A stretch of 64,000 bases of DNA from Trileptium ribeirensis (lineage: Eukaryota; Nematoda; Enoplea; Enoplida; Thoracostomopsidae): the NCBI GenBank assembly GCA_030248225.1, contig JASANE010021309.1, positions 1 to 64,000 on the forward strand. Reading direction: 5' to 3'. Positions 23,301-38,300 of the stretch are shown here, piece after piece (the stretch's first letter is position 1; each line of letters starts with the position of its first letter). The notes under the pieces were generated by a model. The model made no database searches and was not told the DNA's origin. It worked only from the letters and a program-made list of their open reading frames with translations. The translations under genes and the position numbers were made by a program.

Positions 23301-26300
23301 AATGTGCAATTTTCAAAATTTGGAAAAGCAAGTTTATTTTTTGGGCTTAACGATGTTTTATAGATTTATATGATTATTTAATCCATTAAATACGTAGGTG
23401 TCATTGTTTTAAACATACATTGGGTATGTTATTAAACCTGCCGAGAGGTACAGGGGCTAAATCTGCCAAATTTAGTCAAACTGTTTCACTGTAGAGATAA
23501 GCAGAGGACTACTATGGGTTTATAATGATTTTTGAGAGTTAATCAATACGATGAAAGCAGTTATTCTATTTGCTTGGTATGTGCTTCAATAAGGCAAGTC
23601 CTGGCGGCCTGCAATCTGAAGATGATTCATGAAAATTATAATTTTTCTAAAAATTTGTGCATTTAATATCAAAATTTTCGTTTTTGATCATTGAGGAAGA
23701 ATTAAAACATCCTACGAATTTGATATTCGACTAAAATGAAATTACTACAGTATTGTCGTTAAAGCATTGTCGGCTTATTATCGTTATTGCTGTACTTTTT
23801 AAAGATAGCTCAGGAAGCCGAATTTGGAACCTTGCAATAGTCACTAAGCGTAGCTTAGCCGAAATGGCATTGTCTTCCTCGCTGCGCGAGTAACTGCTAT
23901 ATACTATTAATTAAAATCTTTTTAAATTTAAATTCATGATTGGAATCCAGTTCATAATAATCTATAAAATATAGGAATAAGTCCGACAAAAGGTTCTGCC
24001 AAAAAGTGCCGTTCAATAAGGTTCCTACTTGAACACGTTTGTGGGCTCCATCAATCCCTGTAAGACCAAGAATCCACCAAACCGAAAAGAAGCCGCATAC
24101 AGGAAGTACATACTGGCCTGCGCAAAGGCATAGCCAACACCGTTTATGTGACATGCGCGCATTTGCGTTCTAAAATTAAAATATATCAAGAACTAGCCAA
24201 ATTATAAATCTGGAAATAGAAATATTTGACATTAACAAAAACTTGATAATCATAGCGCGAAGTCAAAATGTAGCTTGGTTTGCTTGAAACGTGTGCCCAA
24301 AGTGTGCGTTTTTCCATAATACACCCCACATCCTTCTACTGACCTATTGAGCGCACTAACATAAATTTTCAAAATCAATGATATCTGAATTTGCTGCTGT
24401 GACGATTACAACGAAGGTATTTCGTGGTTCCAGCAAGTCCCCAATTGCCTCATGTAATTGCACTTATGACATGCAACTAATAGATATACTTAAATGCTTA
24501 ATATTTCAATTGCACGCAAGCAAAATTTCGAAAGCTGCCGGCATTGAACCACCATTCTTGAAATAATGCGGTCAAGCACCCTTTTCACTATAACTATAAT
24601 AGCGGTTGTGACAAATAGATTCCCGTTTGTTAAACCCTTTTCCGCATGACTTAATGTCTATTTTGTTTAATATTGAACTAACTTTTGTCGCACAGACGGA
24701 TTGATTGTGCATATGTTGCGTATGAGCCTTGTACGTTGGGCGCTACGCTAAGTAGGAGCTGTTGTTGGGTTCGTTAAGGAACCTTGCAAAGCATGCGAAC
24801 ACCAATATCCACGCAAACGCAAGCCGTACGACAAACTTGACTAGTGCATCGCGTCGCCATGTACATTGTTACAAGTGTGTAACTCTAACCGGGAAAGGGT
24901 TAAGTGAAGATATGTAGACAAATATGATACGCGGAAGCACGGAACAAAAACATTAGGTATGTTTCAAATAATAATAATGCGTATCAGTAAATGTAGCAAT
25001 CATTAGCATTTTCTTACTCATATGGCTTAACCAGATGATGACTGAATAAGTCGTAAAATGTTCTTTCGCGCGTTAAATACTGAACCGTTTTCACATTTTC
25101 AATCCCTTCTGATGCAACCTCAAACAACAATATGGAAGATATAAGTTGTTGGCCTAGAGTATTAATTTTCATTGCAGCTTTATGCTCACTTATATAATAG
25201 TAATCGCATTAACAGTAATTAAGCTACGAAAGCGACAAAGTGTGTGAGCTAGAAAAAAAGTAAATTTTGATTATAATTTCTGCGAAAAATTCTGAATTAC
25301 GTTTTCAAAAAGAATGCGGTAATACACCTGAAATTCGGCGCGTTCTGTCATGTTAGAAGATGTCAACTCGTGGTATTCCATAAAATGTATTAAAACACAA
25401 ATATTCTTTAGATATCGAAACAAGATAAGATCTGTTTGGTCTAGGTGAGCGAGAAAGCAACAGAGTTGTTTAAGCATTATTCCTCATTTCTACAGCGAGT
25501 ATTGACAAATTTGGGTGGATGTTGCGATGTTGTAGATGTCGTTACGATAGCAGTTGCGATTCAGTCCCATGCAGTATACTGAAATATCATACTCTCTTAC
25601 TAATACGTTGCTGCTTCTGTCTGAATATTGTATCATACGCTAACTTTTGGTACAATGAACTGTAAACTTATTACCCAGCAAGCGTAAGGGGACACGTAAA
25701 ATAATAAATTCCATGCAAGTTATCCACGGACAACTTAACAAATATGAAAATCAATGTCACAGCCTCGCAATAACGATAGAACGCAGGAAGATTATAAGTA
25801 CAACTGAGATTTTATGAAAAGTTATTACCTATAACTTCATATGAATAATTTAATAATAATTATCGGAGCTTCTAGAAATTCCTTTTGACGTTTGTCTTTC
25901 TTCTAAATACTAGAACTGAATAATGTGTATAATATATAATCTAACCTTTCCCGCTTCTTCCAGTAGTTCTGTGTCGCGCAGAGCGTTTCCGTGTCTTAAC
26001 TTCATATTTATAAAGCTTGCGAGGCCAAGAACAGGTAAGAATACAAGTACCAAACATGCCAATTGCCAGCCGTAGGTAAATCCGATGACAATACCGGCGA
26101 TCATCGAAATGGCCGATGTTAGTACTGCAGAGAAACGAAAATCGAAGGCCTTAAATTTCTATAAATCAATTTTACATGTAAAAACAAAAAAAAGTACAAT
26201 TAAATCAGTACTACTACAAACAAAATGTAAATCTTCAAGGCGTGCAAATGTTCTCTCATTTATTCGCAATTGTGTCTGGATTAACAGTTGAAGGCAGTGC

Positions 26301-29300
26301 TGCCCACATTTTACTGTATTGTATAAGTACACCAAAAAGTTTAGAAGTGGTATTACCAGCGGAGGAATTGTATGCGCCAAAAATAGTCCACTTTTTCAAT
26401 GTTTCAGTAGTATTTATATAATGCCGCACGATATAAGAACATTTTTGTTATGTCTCAGGTGCTTTTATATGAAATACTTGCAGTCAACTAGCTAATCATG
26501 GAAATGTCAAAAAGTTATTGTATATCTCACTAAATGTTCAATTTACTTTGTGAAATGCACAAAATTTCAACTTAGTTATCATTGCATTAAATTTTGTGCG
26601 AACACAATTTGTGTACAAGTTTCGACAGTTCTAAACAATATGTGAATTGGCGAACAATATGTGAATAGAATTTAATTATAATGTTGAAAAAAATTTTCCG
26701 ATGGCTTACATTATCTCAATATAAAGGGATTTGCAGTTATTTTAAATTTATATGTGTAGCGCCGCACAATTTATTTGCAAGCTGGAACTCGAATTAGAAT
26801 CCACAGCTGTTCGATCGAAAATATCACTGACAGATCATTTTAAAGAGTATCATGCGAATAAGGTGTATAATCTGTGGACTAAAAAGACTATACACTTTAA
26901 AAGCTATTGACAATGCGGGGTATCATATGTTAGGAAGATATTTTATCTCATGTATTCTTACACATAGCTGGATATGGCATCTCTGCATACCCTATAGCTA
27001 CACAGTAAAACTAAAGTTAATAGTATCAAAGCTCACAGTAGACGTATAATAAAGCTGATTAGAGTTGGCCCCTTAAATACATCGTGTCAATTTCATTTGA
27101 TAATTAAAAAGATTTATCCTGAATATATATAGTTTAAAATAAAGCAACATATCATTATATAATAAAACTGTTTTACAACAACGTAGCTAGGGAGCTACAG
27201 CGCAGTTTGCTGTTTGTAGAGATTTGTACACACGGTTTTGATATGTTCATCCGACTAATTAATATTACGAGGAAAGACGGAGGAATCATTGATGTATTAG
27301 ACATTTCCAGTCTAACATTAGAGATTTTAAAGAATACTTGGTGAAAAATTCACTAAATATTTCGTATTATTACTAATATTTACTGCTATTTTAATGCCCG
27401 GATTAATTTGTGCATCATGCCATGTTTCAAAAACTTAAGCCGCGGCGAGTAATGGAACCAAGCTGGTACGGGTGAACGCGTGGTACGCAAACCACAGAAA
27501 TACTTAGGAGCTGTTGTTCTGTTCCTCGGCTCCCAAGCTAATAATAACGCACTTACAAACTGACAGTATACAGCAATAGTCTGGATCTTTCCAAATATGT
27601 AGATAGTGGGCGTTAAAGGCTTATATTAAATGCCTCAGTCAGCGAATTCCCAACTATTGTGAAAATTAGGCTTTAAAATCTCACTACATTACGGTTAAAT
27701 ACCGTTAACAGACGACCATGGTGAATCAATTTTATAACTCGTTCGTTGATATTATTAATACTGGTTACTGACGTTTTCGAAATTGACCTCTGATGACCTA
27801 AGGAAACCACGTGACCGTTTATCGGAGTTGTCCGAGCTGTTAGATGTAGATGAAGAACTCTGCAATGACATCCGTACCGGCGCTTTTTCCCGCGTTCAAG
27901 CTGACTTACCGCCGACGCCGGTTGCGGTGGGCAACTTTCTTTTTTACTTAGCTGTGGATTTGCTACAATATTTTCGTATTTGTTTGAATTTAGCACATTA
28001 AATGTGCGGCGGTTGTTGGAAAATACTTGAACAAGTATTGTATTAGTGGGTATCAAATAAACATCGTTATAAGTTTGCACATTATGTTCTGGGCCATCAT
28101 GGGAATACAACTAAATAAATAAATAAGTTTAAAACAAAATGGCTGCATATAAAAATGTATAAAATGAATGAACAAAATAATTTATTGCTAAATAAATAAA
28201 TTTGAAAATTAACGTTACGCCTACAGTACCAAATTATAGAAAATGCGCAATTTCTCTATCGCATTTAAAGCTTTATAGAATATACTAATTTGTAGAAAGA
28301 TGTGTGTTTTACTACTTTTGGCTACGTCCAAGGTAAAGTCAACACCGGCGATCCAAATGAACTTCTATTATTTATGTCTTGTGGCGGTTAATATATCATT
28401 GTTCATCGCATAGTTATCAGGGTTTCAATTTCAACTTTTTGTCTTTTTTTTGCTTTTTGTACATAAACTCCCATTTTAACGGTAGTTGGGAATGCGTCCA
28501 CCGAGGCGCCGTATACGGTTAGCAAAAAATTGTGTTTTCCGTGATAATGTTTTGTAAATTAGGTGCTTTTTATGTGATTGAAAAACCTGATCTGCACGAA
28601 TATGCACACTCATTCTTTTGTTACCGTTTTTATTGCGGGTGTATCGGTTGACAATCTTGTGCACAGTTTTCCTGTGCTTCGTCGTTCATCGTCGAAATAC
28701 GTGCCGTCCATACGAAGAATGTTTTCGAATACTCGTACGCGCAAACGCATTGTGAAATTTTCGCCAGCACGAGACAAAAAATATATCTAAAACAGTAAAA
28801 GCATTATATAAGCAAATTCACGAGAACAATATAATGCAACTATAAAATTAATGTCATTCATTCGTTTGAAGTAGGAATAAGGACTATGGTGCCAGAGGGC
28901 GCCCTCCTGCTACAGTCCACCTATGCACGGGGCCCCAAAAATTTGGGATCACCACGGCTCCTGGATTTCACGGTGTCTTATCGCAACTTATATTGGTGGT
29001 GTAAAATGGAATCTTTACAGTTTATAAAAACAACTAATATTATTCAATTATTTCTCAAATTAGTACATTAGTACTTTTTCAAACAGTGTAAACTGAGTAC
29101 AGCAAGTGTAACAAAAGATCACAGTTTTACAACATTCAAAGACAAAACTGTATTTCAACGAGTAGATTCAGCGTGTCTCAAGGTAAGCTAACATTGTTAG
29201 CTTTAGAAGACATAAGGGCATCAGATTTCGATGGCATGATGCAAAAACGACCACAGCAAGTCATTTGCACGACGCTAAACATTGTTTTGTATTCATCCTA

Positions 29301-32300
29301 AAACATACAAAGTCCAAAATGCAACTTGGGTTTCATTAGGATGCTGAAACTGCTTCTGAAACTAGAAACTGCCGTGTTCCACATGAAAATGTCAAAAGTC
29401 AAATGTCTGTCACTAACTACAAATATACGAAGACTTAACTTGATTCAAAAGTCGATGTGGGATTGTCGACACGGCACATATATGACGATGATATTGGTTA
29501 ATGTTTGACGCCAGTAGGGACGCAAACACGTGCAGGAAAGGGTGGGTTTCTCCTAAAAATATGCCTGGGGCAACCATATACGTCCTCAATCAGAAATATG
29601 TCAAGTTAGTTAATCATGTGATGATTATGTAATATGCATAGAAATGCGCCTGCGCGACGAACAAGCCGACCCTCAAATTCCACCAAATTGAAAAACGTAT
29701 AATTTTCATCACGGTAACAGCGATCATAGGGTATCAAACTAAAACGGTCCAGTGCCTGATTTATTTTTTTATTTCACATGTTCTTGCTAAATCCTCAAAC
29801 GTCCTATTGCTAAGCGCAACAATAGTAGTATCCCACTTTTCATGATTTACAACAATGCACTAAATCCGTAAACGTATTTTTGAAAGGAACCGAATCTAGC
29901 GTGAAGAGTTTTCACAGATACATTTCAGTGGTGAGAAATTCTTTTAGGTAGTTACACGTACCACATCGGGGTGGGGTAAAGAATATTTTTCTTAACAACT
30001 GAGAGAATGCAGTAGTGCTCTGAATTTTAACTGTATCCAAACAGATGAGACACTTAATGGTGTGTCTTGCCTGCGATACTATAGTAAAATGTTGTTTCAT
30101 TAAAGCGTACCCCCATAGCACTGCCAATGAAATTGAGCACTCCGATTACGATAAACCATACCGACTGCGTTCCTGCACTGTTTATAAGATCGTCACCTGT
30201 TTTAGTATACACCTAAAACAAAACATGTACATAAATATGTCTTCTATAAGTTGTTCACGTCACCATAAAATTTTAACAATTATCTTTGGCCAGTTCGCAA
30301 GCTCAAGTAATTATTGCCTGCATTATGTTCTGCAATAAAATAAAAAACACCTCTTTAACGCAAATGAAATAAACAATTCTATAAAAACTCTATAAAAACC
30401 TTGCAAAAAGTTTCGCATAAAACCTTTTTCTCAATGCCGAGACAAATAACGTTCATGAGCCCAAAAATATTTTCCTTTCACATCTTAATATAACGCATTG
30501 ATTTCAGAAGAAAGGTATTTTAAGTACAGGAATAATTTTGGGTTATAGTGGTCAGCCAAGCCTCGAAAAACTAAAGATCTTTTTACCTTCCAGCACACAA
30601 CTGATACAAACTCGGCTAGTGGATTTCCAACTACGTTAAAATTAAACCTTATTACATTTGAAAAACCAAGGCATAAATTACAAACTTTAATCCAAGATAA
30701 ATTATTACTGTCATATATTAAGCGCCGAAAACGCATAATTGGTGACGCAAATCCGTTTGGATCGCCGGCTTCGCACTTTCAGTATATTGGATATATTCAA
30801 AAGTAGTAAATGGCACAACTGGGAGAATTGCTGTAAAATCGTATAATATTTTATACTTGTTTCTGTAAAGCTCTGGATTTGGTACAAAAATCGCATATTT
30901 TCTCGAATTTAGTTAACTAAAAACACAACGGTAGTTGGAAAAATGTTTAAAAGATGCACAGTAACGCTGCTACAAAGGAGGATATCACTCAGAGCATTTA
31001 GTCAACGTTTAGTAAGCCATTTCAATTTGTGATTAAAGTAATCTGCTGTATCGATAGATGAGTTTTGGTAGAGAAAGCTGCACAATGTTGTATAAATTGT
31101 GAAAAGGATGCACAATGAATTAACCTGGACCAGGCGAATACTATTGACTAAATCCTTTGTGTTTAAACAAGAAAAGTATTGTTGGTGAGTAGTAAATAGA
31201 AAGAACAAAAAATATAAAACTTAGATTAGTACGCTGGCTAAATACGCCTTTCAATGAACTTAAGCAGTACGACACATACTTGCATTATCCGAATGGAATA
31301 AACAAAACTTGACCAACTCACTCGATTATATTTATATTAACATGTCGCCAAAACATTGAACTTCTATGATTTTAATTAATTATTTCTGTGACATTGTACC
31401 GACGCCTCGAGAAAGATGATACTACTTCCTATACAACGGATACAATCTGTTTTTTATCTAAGCAACAGCCAATATAATGTTTAGGAATACAAGGAGAATA
31501 TATGTTATGCTGTTTTCAACATAAATACTAATTCTTATCATGAGGCTTAGCCATACATTCTCATTGTCAAGTAGTGGGGTGACACCTGAACTAAAAAATC
31601 ACTACTTGCTCCACCCCTCCACCTCCCTCCCGGCATCTCTCTTTCCAGTACCGTAAAACTTCGCGAAAAAATAGCAAAAATTAGAATAATTTAAAAAAGT
31701 ATGCACAAATTGGTAAAATTTGGGGGAACATTTTAGTAAAAAAGGGAAAAATTTTCATATACAAAGAAAATTGAGCCAAATTGAGCAAAATTACGCACTT
31801 GTAACATTTTCTACATGCAACACTTTCAGCTCACCCTTCCCACTCGCCGTTGCTGGTAGGCTGAGCCCCCTTCCCGGGAGACCGAAGGCTGACTCTCGGT
31901 ACCGGTTACACGCTGAGAACTGGAACTTTGAGCATTATGGGCTTAGCTACGTTAGGGTCCTTACATGAACCTTATACTAAGCCCAAGGTTAAGTCGGAGC
32001 CTGCCGCCTCCGAACCTCCCACTCTACGCTGTACCTTTTCCTAACGATATAACGACCGGTTCATAAAGGTGACATAGGCCGAATTAACGGGCTTCACATA
32101 GTTTTTTTAGATTGAAACATTGTTTGTAGTATTTTTGCTTGTATACTATACGAATCTGAAGGAATTTGGAGTAACAACCATAAAATTTTGATGCTTGGGT
32201 TCGCTGAACATGATACTCCACATTTATGGCCATGTGAGCATGAGATGGATAATGGATGGTCGAAAGAGTGCAAGACACTTGGTATTTAAGTGTATATATA

Positions 32301-35300
32301 CACATAATGAGATTTAAATATACTAACTCTTACGTTATGTCATAAGTCATATGCAAATTACTACTAATACGGTTACATCCAACTTTTAAAACTGTTTTAC
32401 GTGGCAATGAAAATAAAGGCTGAAATAGATAACTTCCGTTTAAAAACGGTTGAAATTTTTAACTTTACCTTCATTAACAAATTGTATACGAAAAAAATTT
32501 AAGAATTTTTTATATTATAGGTTTATGAATGTTAAATCCAAACAAAACCTGAAATATTTGTGAGTACACAAACGCAAATGCAGGCATCACACCGCCGCGT
32601 ATCGACGCTCCTAATAAGCCCATAACCAACAGTGGCCATTCTGGCTTCGCGGCTTCCAGGATTTGTAGTAAGTTCGACTTTTCGACGCCTTCCTCCTGGA
32701 AAACTAGTAAATGACATGTTGATGTTTATTATTCACAGACCACGGTAGGTTTAACATTGAGTAAAATGTCTTGTAGTCTGTAATTCAATAAGGTATTGGT
32801 AACTAAAAAGTTTATATATATCATACTGTAGCTTGTAAGGTGATTCACACCAGTTTTGGTCAACTATACAATTGGAGTCCTTAAGGTTCTATACACTGCG
32901 TAGTTTCGACATATTGCAATTTCTGTTGCCACTATCCTTGTTCAGTTTGAACGTTTAGAGCAAGCATTTTTCTGTGTTCCGTTAACTTTTCGGATCATCT
33001 AAATTTGTCCTTCTTATAACAGTGGGTACTTGATAAGACTACCACAGGGCAGAAATTTGCGGCTTAATTGTGGGCCCATGCTAAGATGACGTTTACGCTT
33101 AATAGTTATAAGCTTTGCCGCCCGGGGATAGAACATTATGCGGGTACTCTATAGAGGAAAAACCTGACATTATTCAACATTTATACGCTTATAATAAAAG
33201 TTGTACAAACCTAAAATGAAGTTACTATACAGTTTGCCTGTACTAATAGTATTTGGAATACCGAAATGGTTCATGTATATCATACACGGGCCGAGGTTCA
33301 AAGTCCCGACGGGGGTGGCGGGTGGCCAGGTCTCTGGGAGGGACAGCCTTCGGCGCCGCAAAACGACTATCGGTTCAGCGCCTAACGCACCGGCCTGGTT
33401 GTATTTGCATTGTGCGAAAAGGCAGGTACATCAAATTTAGCGTAACTAAAGTCATAAATCATTAGTTGGTTTTTGCTACATGGTGGAATTGGAAATTAAC
33501 AACAAGGTTTTTCCATGCATTTTTGTCATTAAGATATAGTGTGCGTTTGTTAGTAATTTTACATAATCGAATTAATAATGATGTGCTGAAAGGGTAGGGA
33601 AGTGGATAGGCGGCGATACCGGTTGCACCTCCCCCCAGAAATCGAGATCTTGGGATAAGAACTAAAAAAATTATCCTCATGCCACCCACTGTTTTAGGGA
33701 TCGCCGCACATAGAGAAGTGTGTAAAAGGCGGAATAGTGCTGCTATACCTGAATTAACCATTAGACACACCTCTGACTTTGATGTCATGATGCGGTCGTT
33801 TCCAAGTGTCGCAGCAAGTTTGTTTACAGTAGTACTTTTATGGCAACATGACCTTTTCCTTGTCCAACCATGTATAACAGATTATTTTACGACTGTTTAT
33901 GATGCCCTTTGAGGTTCATAAACATGACTATGCAATGTGTGTTCTTGGACCATCGACCTACACTCAGCCCATGTTATGTTGTACCACTAGATTTTAAATA
34001 CACATCACTTAAGTTCGTGGACTTGGACAACCAAATCCACATCCTAGGTTCTTCGACCACTAAATTTTTACGCCCCAACCATGTTCTTGGACCACTAAAT
34101 TTACACATCACCCAATGTTCTTGGACCACTAATTCAGAACCCCCTCCGAACATTTCTGAAAAAAATATTGTTAGGACGGGGGGCTGAATTAGTCGTCCAA
34201 GAACATGGGTGGTGCGTAAATTTAATGGTTTAAGAACATTGGTGCGATAATATCTAGTTGTTCAACATGATGGGAGTCTGGATTGATGGTCCAGCAACAT
34301 GAGTGGGGTAGTCATATATATGACGCATCAAGTGGGTCATAAACTTCGGAGTTTGAGGTAAGAAATAACGAATGCGACGTACCGCGCACGAAAACAGTGA
34401 AAAACTGAAGTGTCACTTTTCCGCAGTAGACCACTGTCGACGCTTGGTATAAAATAATTAAATGTCTTTTGTATTAGTCGAACTATGCTGGGCGATTCAA
34501 GTTTCTTTATACTGTTGCCAATGCTGTCACAGTACAACTTGTGAACCCGACCGCTGGAGTTGGCGAGTCAACAAAAAATGGCGCACAGCAGCCTTCTCTG
34601 ATTGGTCCGTTTGTGGTTAACACGACACAAAAATTGTTAGCGTCAATCGATATCATGAAAAGAAATTATCAACTTTACTATGCCCCTAATTTTACAGCGC
34701 AAGCAACGGGAAAGTGCATAACAGATTAGTAGAAAATGCATATGATCTTTTGTTGACACTGATTTTAATAATGGTATTGGGCTACACTGTTTCCGAAATA
34801 CCTGCTTAGACATTTAATCGGCCACAACATTATGTCCTCTAGCTAATTATAGACCTGCTTTTATTTCGCCAAGACGTTACTACACGTGGTACAATAAAGG
34901 TATCGCACTGAACCTTAATTACTAAGTAATTTTTTACTTTTTTTGGCTATACCAAATAATGTCTAGGTTAACACGGCGCTTGTATAAATATATGGGAAGC
35001 GGAGCATTGAAAGAAATCTATCTAGGCAACAATATTACTGTGATGTTATAAGTGCTATTTAAACTTAATTGATGCTTATGTGTCGATTAAGTAATTTCTG
35101 TTTTTTTAAATCTGGTATTGTACTAGAGGTGAGAATGGTCGACATTTCTCAGTCGTCCTGGCCCGGAGGTAAAACATTTCCACCTGGCCCGGCCGTTGGA
35201 AATCAAGGTCGGCCCTGCCCGGTCCGGAGCTGCAAAGTATTGGACCAACCGGACCCGGTCCGTTTGTAATCGGATGTAGGCATGCTGATACAAAAGATAC

Positions 35301-38300
35301 AAACGATATAAAGATAAACACGCATATATAAAATGAACCTGACAAAAAATTCTTAGAACAGACCCAAGGTTATCGAACTGTGTACTCATCATTCAGTCTT
35401 TGACTTAGGTGAGAACGAACCGAAATTTTTCTGCCCGACTCGAAACTTTTAAGATCGGGTCGCCCCGGCCCGTGCCGAATCTGCAACATTTCGGCCCGAT
35501 CCGTTTGCAATCGAGCGTCGTCCCGCCAAGGCCCGGCCCTTGCTCGCTGGCCGAAATTGTCACATCTATAATCGTACTAGTTGTTCTTATGATAAAATAC
35601 ATTCTTTCGCACAAAATCACGCACTTTAATCTCTTCTTCTAATCGAGCTTTTACATTTTTAGCAGCTGTTGATAACATTCGAGTCAGCTTGCGCTTTTCG
35701 GTTTTGTTTATCGTACTGCTTTTCTTTGGTCGGCGCCTGACGCTTGATGATACTGTGGAGCACGATCGCTCGGCTAAAAAATGACGTCGAAGTACGCACA
35801 CTTTTATACAATTACATTACGATTACAAACAGCGCTCAAATGATTATACAAAACTTAATAAAGATCCTGGGAACAATATAATTTTAACAAAAATCTTGTG
35901 AACAATATATATTTCTGCTTCTTTTAAACAAGCGTGCTTTTATTGCTCAAATAGGTAAAACATGCAATTCGAAATAAAAGCACACAAATTTAAGCAACTA
36001 CAAAAACAGTTCTCAAACAAATAAGAATTTAAACAAAAATTTCTGGATCAATACATATGTTTCCAGTTATTTCAAGAACTATTCGATATTACGACGCCGC
36101 TGTATCATAGTACGCATAATAGGCTACTATCTGCCACCGTACTGCTGCGCCTTGTTTGTTTTACGGTTACAAAACAGCCATATAGAATTTAATTCCTGTT
36201 TATCATCGAAAAGAATGGAAAAAGGTCGCAGGCAATTAAACGCTATTTCCACAATGCATACAAAACAATATCTCTCGTTCCGAGCTGTGAGAAAAAACTG
36301 TTCATTAACCATTAGCATTAAAGTAATGCGAAATTGTATCAGTTTCACGTTGCTACATTTTCCTATGATATACTATAGTTGTAGTAAAAAAAGCAATACA
36401 ATTATGTTCAATCGTCACATTCTTACCTAGTGATCTGACTACATTGTAAGCCTTCAACACTATAAAATCGGTTAATGAATTCAAGATCACCACATCACTA
36501 GTGTCCGAGACAAAATGCTGTTGCAGTAATTATGCCAAAAATCCATTAATGGAGATTTTGTAGGAGGGTATAACACTCTGTAATACTCTTTGTACTTATC
36601 CAATCATGTAATCGTTTCGCACTTTCTTCCAAAAGGATTGCGGAGGGCACTGCAAGACTTTCTTAGAAATGTCACAACAAAGGTTTCGGTGGGGGGGGTA
36701 AACTAACAGTTCGCCAATAACCAACGAGCTCATAGTAGGAATAGCAACGTAGTGTCAGGGGTAGCGAATCTTGGCGGACACCCCCTGCAATTCTTTGGGC
36801 GCAGGGTAAGCCGAAAAATCATCACATCATCACGTAACGGAAAGAACTTGAGTGTGACTGAGGTCATACTTTTCTACAATTTTTATAATGAATTTTGGTC
36901 ATACTAACTACTCTGGCCTGATTATTAGTAAATTTCTAGCTTCAGTAATATATGAATTTCATTTTTATTTGTCCAAGATTCAGGCATGTAACTTATATTA
37001 TTATGTGCACAACGTCTTCCGCTTTAGGGCCTTGTTCATTTGGTGAGACGCGAGACGGCCAAACACACTGTATATAATTGCACGTGTGGTCATGGATATA
37101 ATGAGACCTTTCGGGTATAGAACATTTGCCGCCCACAATCGTTGCGATAATCCCAAGTGCAGCGTTGAAGTGTGACAAAATATATCATATATTTTATTGC
37201 CGTAAGCTTTATGCATTCTACAGAGGTTAACAAACGACCTAACAAACGTTGATGTGTCAGCCTAGCTAATTCTGCTTCCCCAAGTATTGCTGTTTCAATA
37301 GTAAATGACATGTTAATATAACATGTATTAATCGGACATAGTACAAACGCTTTACGTTGGTTCCGTTACCTGATAATAAATAGAGGTTAGTTTCGGACCC
37401 TGTAAGAAATACATGCGATCCCGTTCTCAATATATTAAGCGTAAGCCTTAGCCTTACTATCTTACGCGAAACTTTGGCTAAGCCTTAAGATGGGTCCACT
37501 GTCCCTGAATTCCTCAGAAAAGGTAAAACAACGTATATCTTGATAATACAGCGTTTTATAGTCAAATTATAGAATTCTAGACTTCATATGTACTGAAAAA
37601 TAGGGTACTATTATATATTCTAACCGTCACTGTCTTGTCTATTTTAGTTATCAAATGTCCAACCTATTACTTTTTCAAATATATACAAAAATTTACAATT
37701 TTTACAGAGAAAAGCAAACAAACAATGTAAGACTAGCCATCCGATTCCTACAAAATGATTTCGTGATATGAATTCCCTCTGAGATTTAGGAATTAGCAAG
37801 GAACATACAAACATTGTCGGTGAAGCTTATGGTTCGCTTGCTGAGTTGTGCACTGAGATGCCTCGACATCTTTTGTTCCTTTTCCGACAGCATAACATCG
37901 GTTGTCTCTGCAGTTTCTAAAACACAGCATAAAAACTAAAATAGCAAAACAAAGCTTGGAAAATTTATACGAACACAAATCATAAAATGCATTGGTCAGC
38001 CGTTGATAGTGGCCAAAGAAATTGTTATAAATTGGTTTTGCGAACAATAAGTGCACATACAAACTGATTGTATCAGTTTGTAAATTTGCACCACAATTAA
38101 GCTGTTCACGTCAACTATCTAAATTGTTGCTTGAGCTTGATTAATAGTGAATATAGTTCCGCTAGCAAAATATCTGAGCTTCCAGTGATTGGTCTAAATA
38201 TGATTTAACTTTTTTTGCCAAAGTATCTATTATACAAAATGAAGAACAATAATTCATTATACAAATAGTTGCTTGATTTCAAGCTAATACCCCTTGTATG

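Noticed and set aside
27783..28001. Plus-strand acidic 72-codon frame
   Set aside because: Opposite strand is equally open, and there is no recognised family or splice context.
29912..30127. Minus-strand frame right after exon m considered as intracellular loop 3
   Set aside because: Residues do not align with the loop in any frame, and the frame that looks closest carries a stop.
33280..33440. tRNA-like or SINE-like segment (GAGGTTCAAAGTCC resembling a B box)
   Set aside because: No A box at the proper distance on the same strand and no cloverleaf; a similar B-box-like word at 12330 also lacks a tRNA fold.
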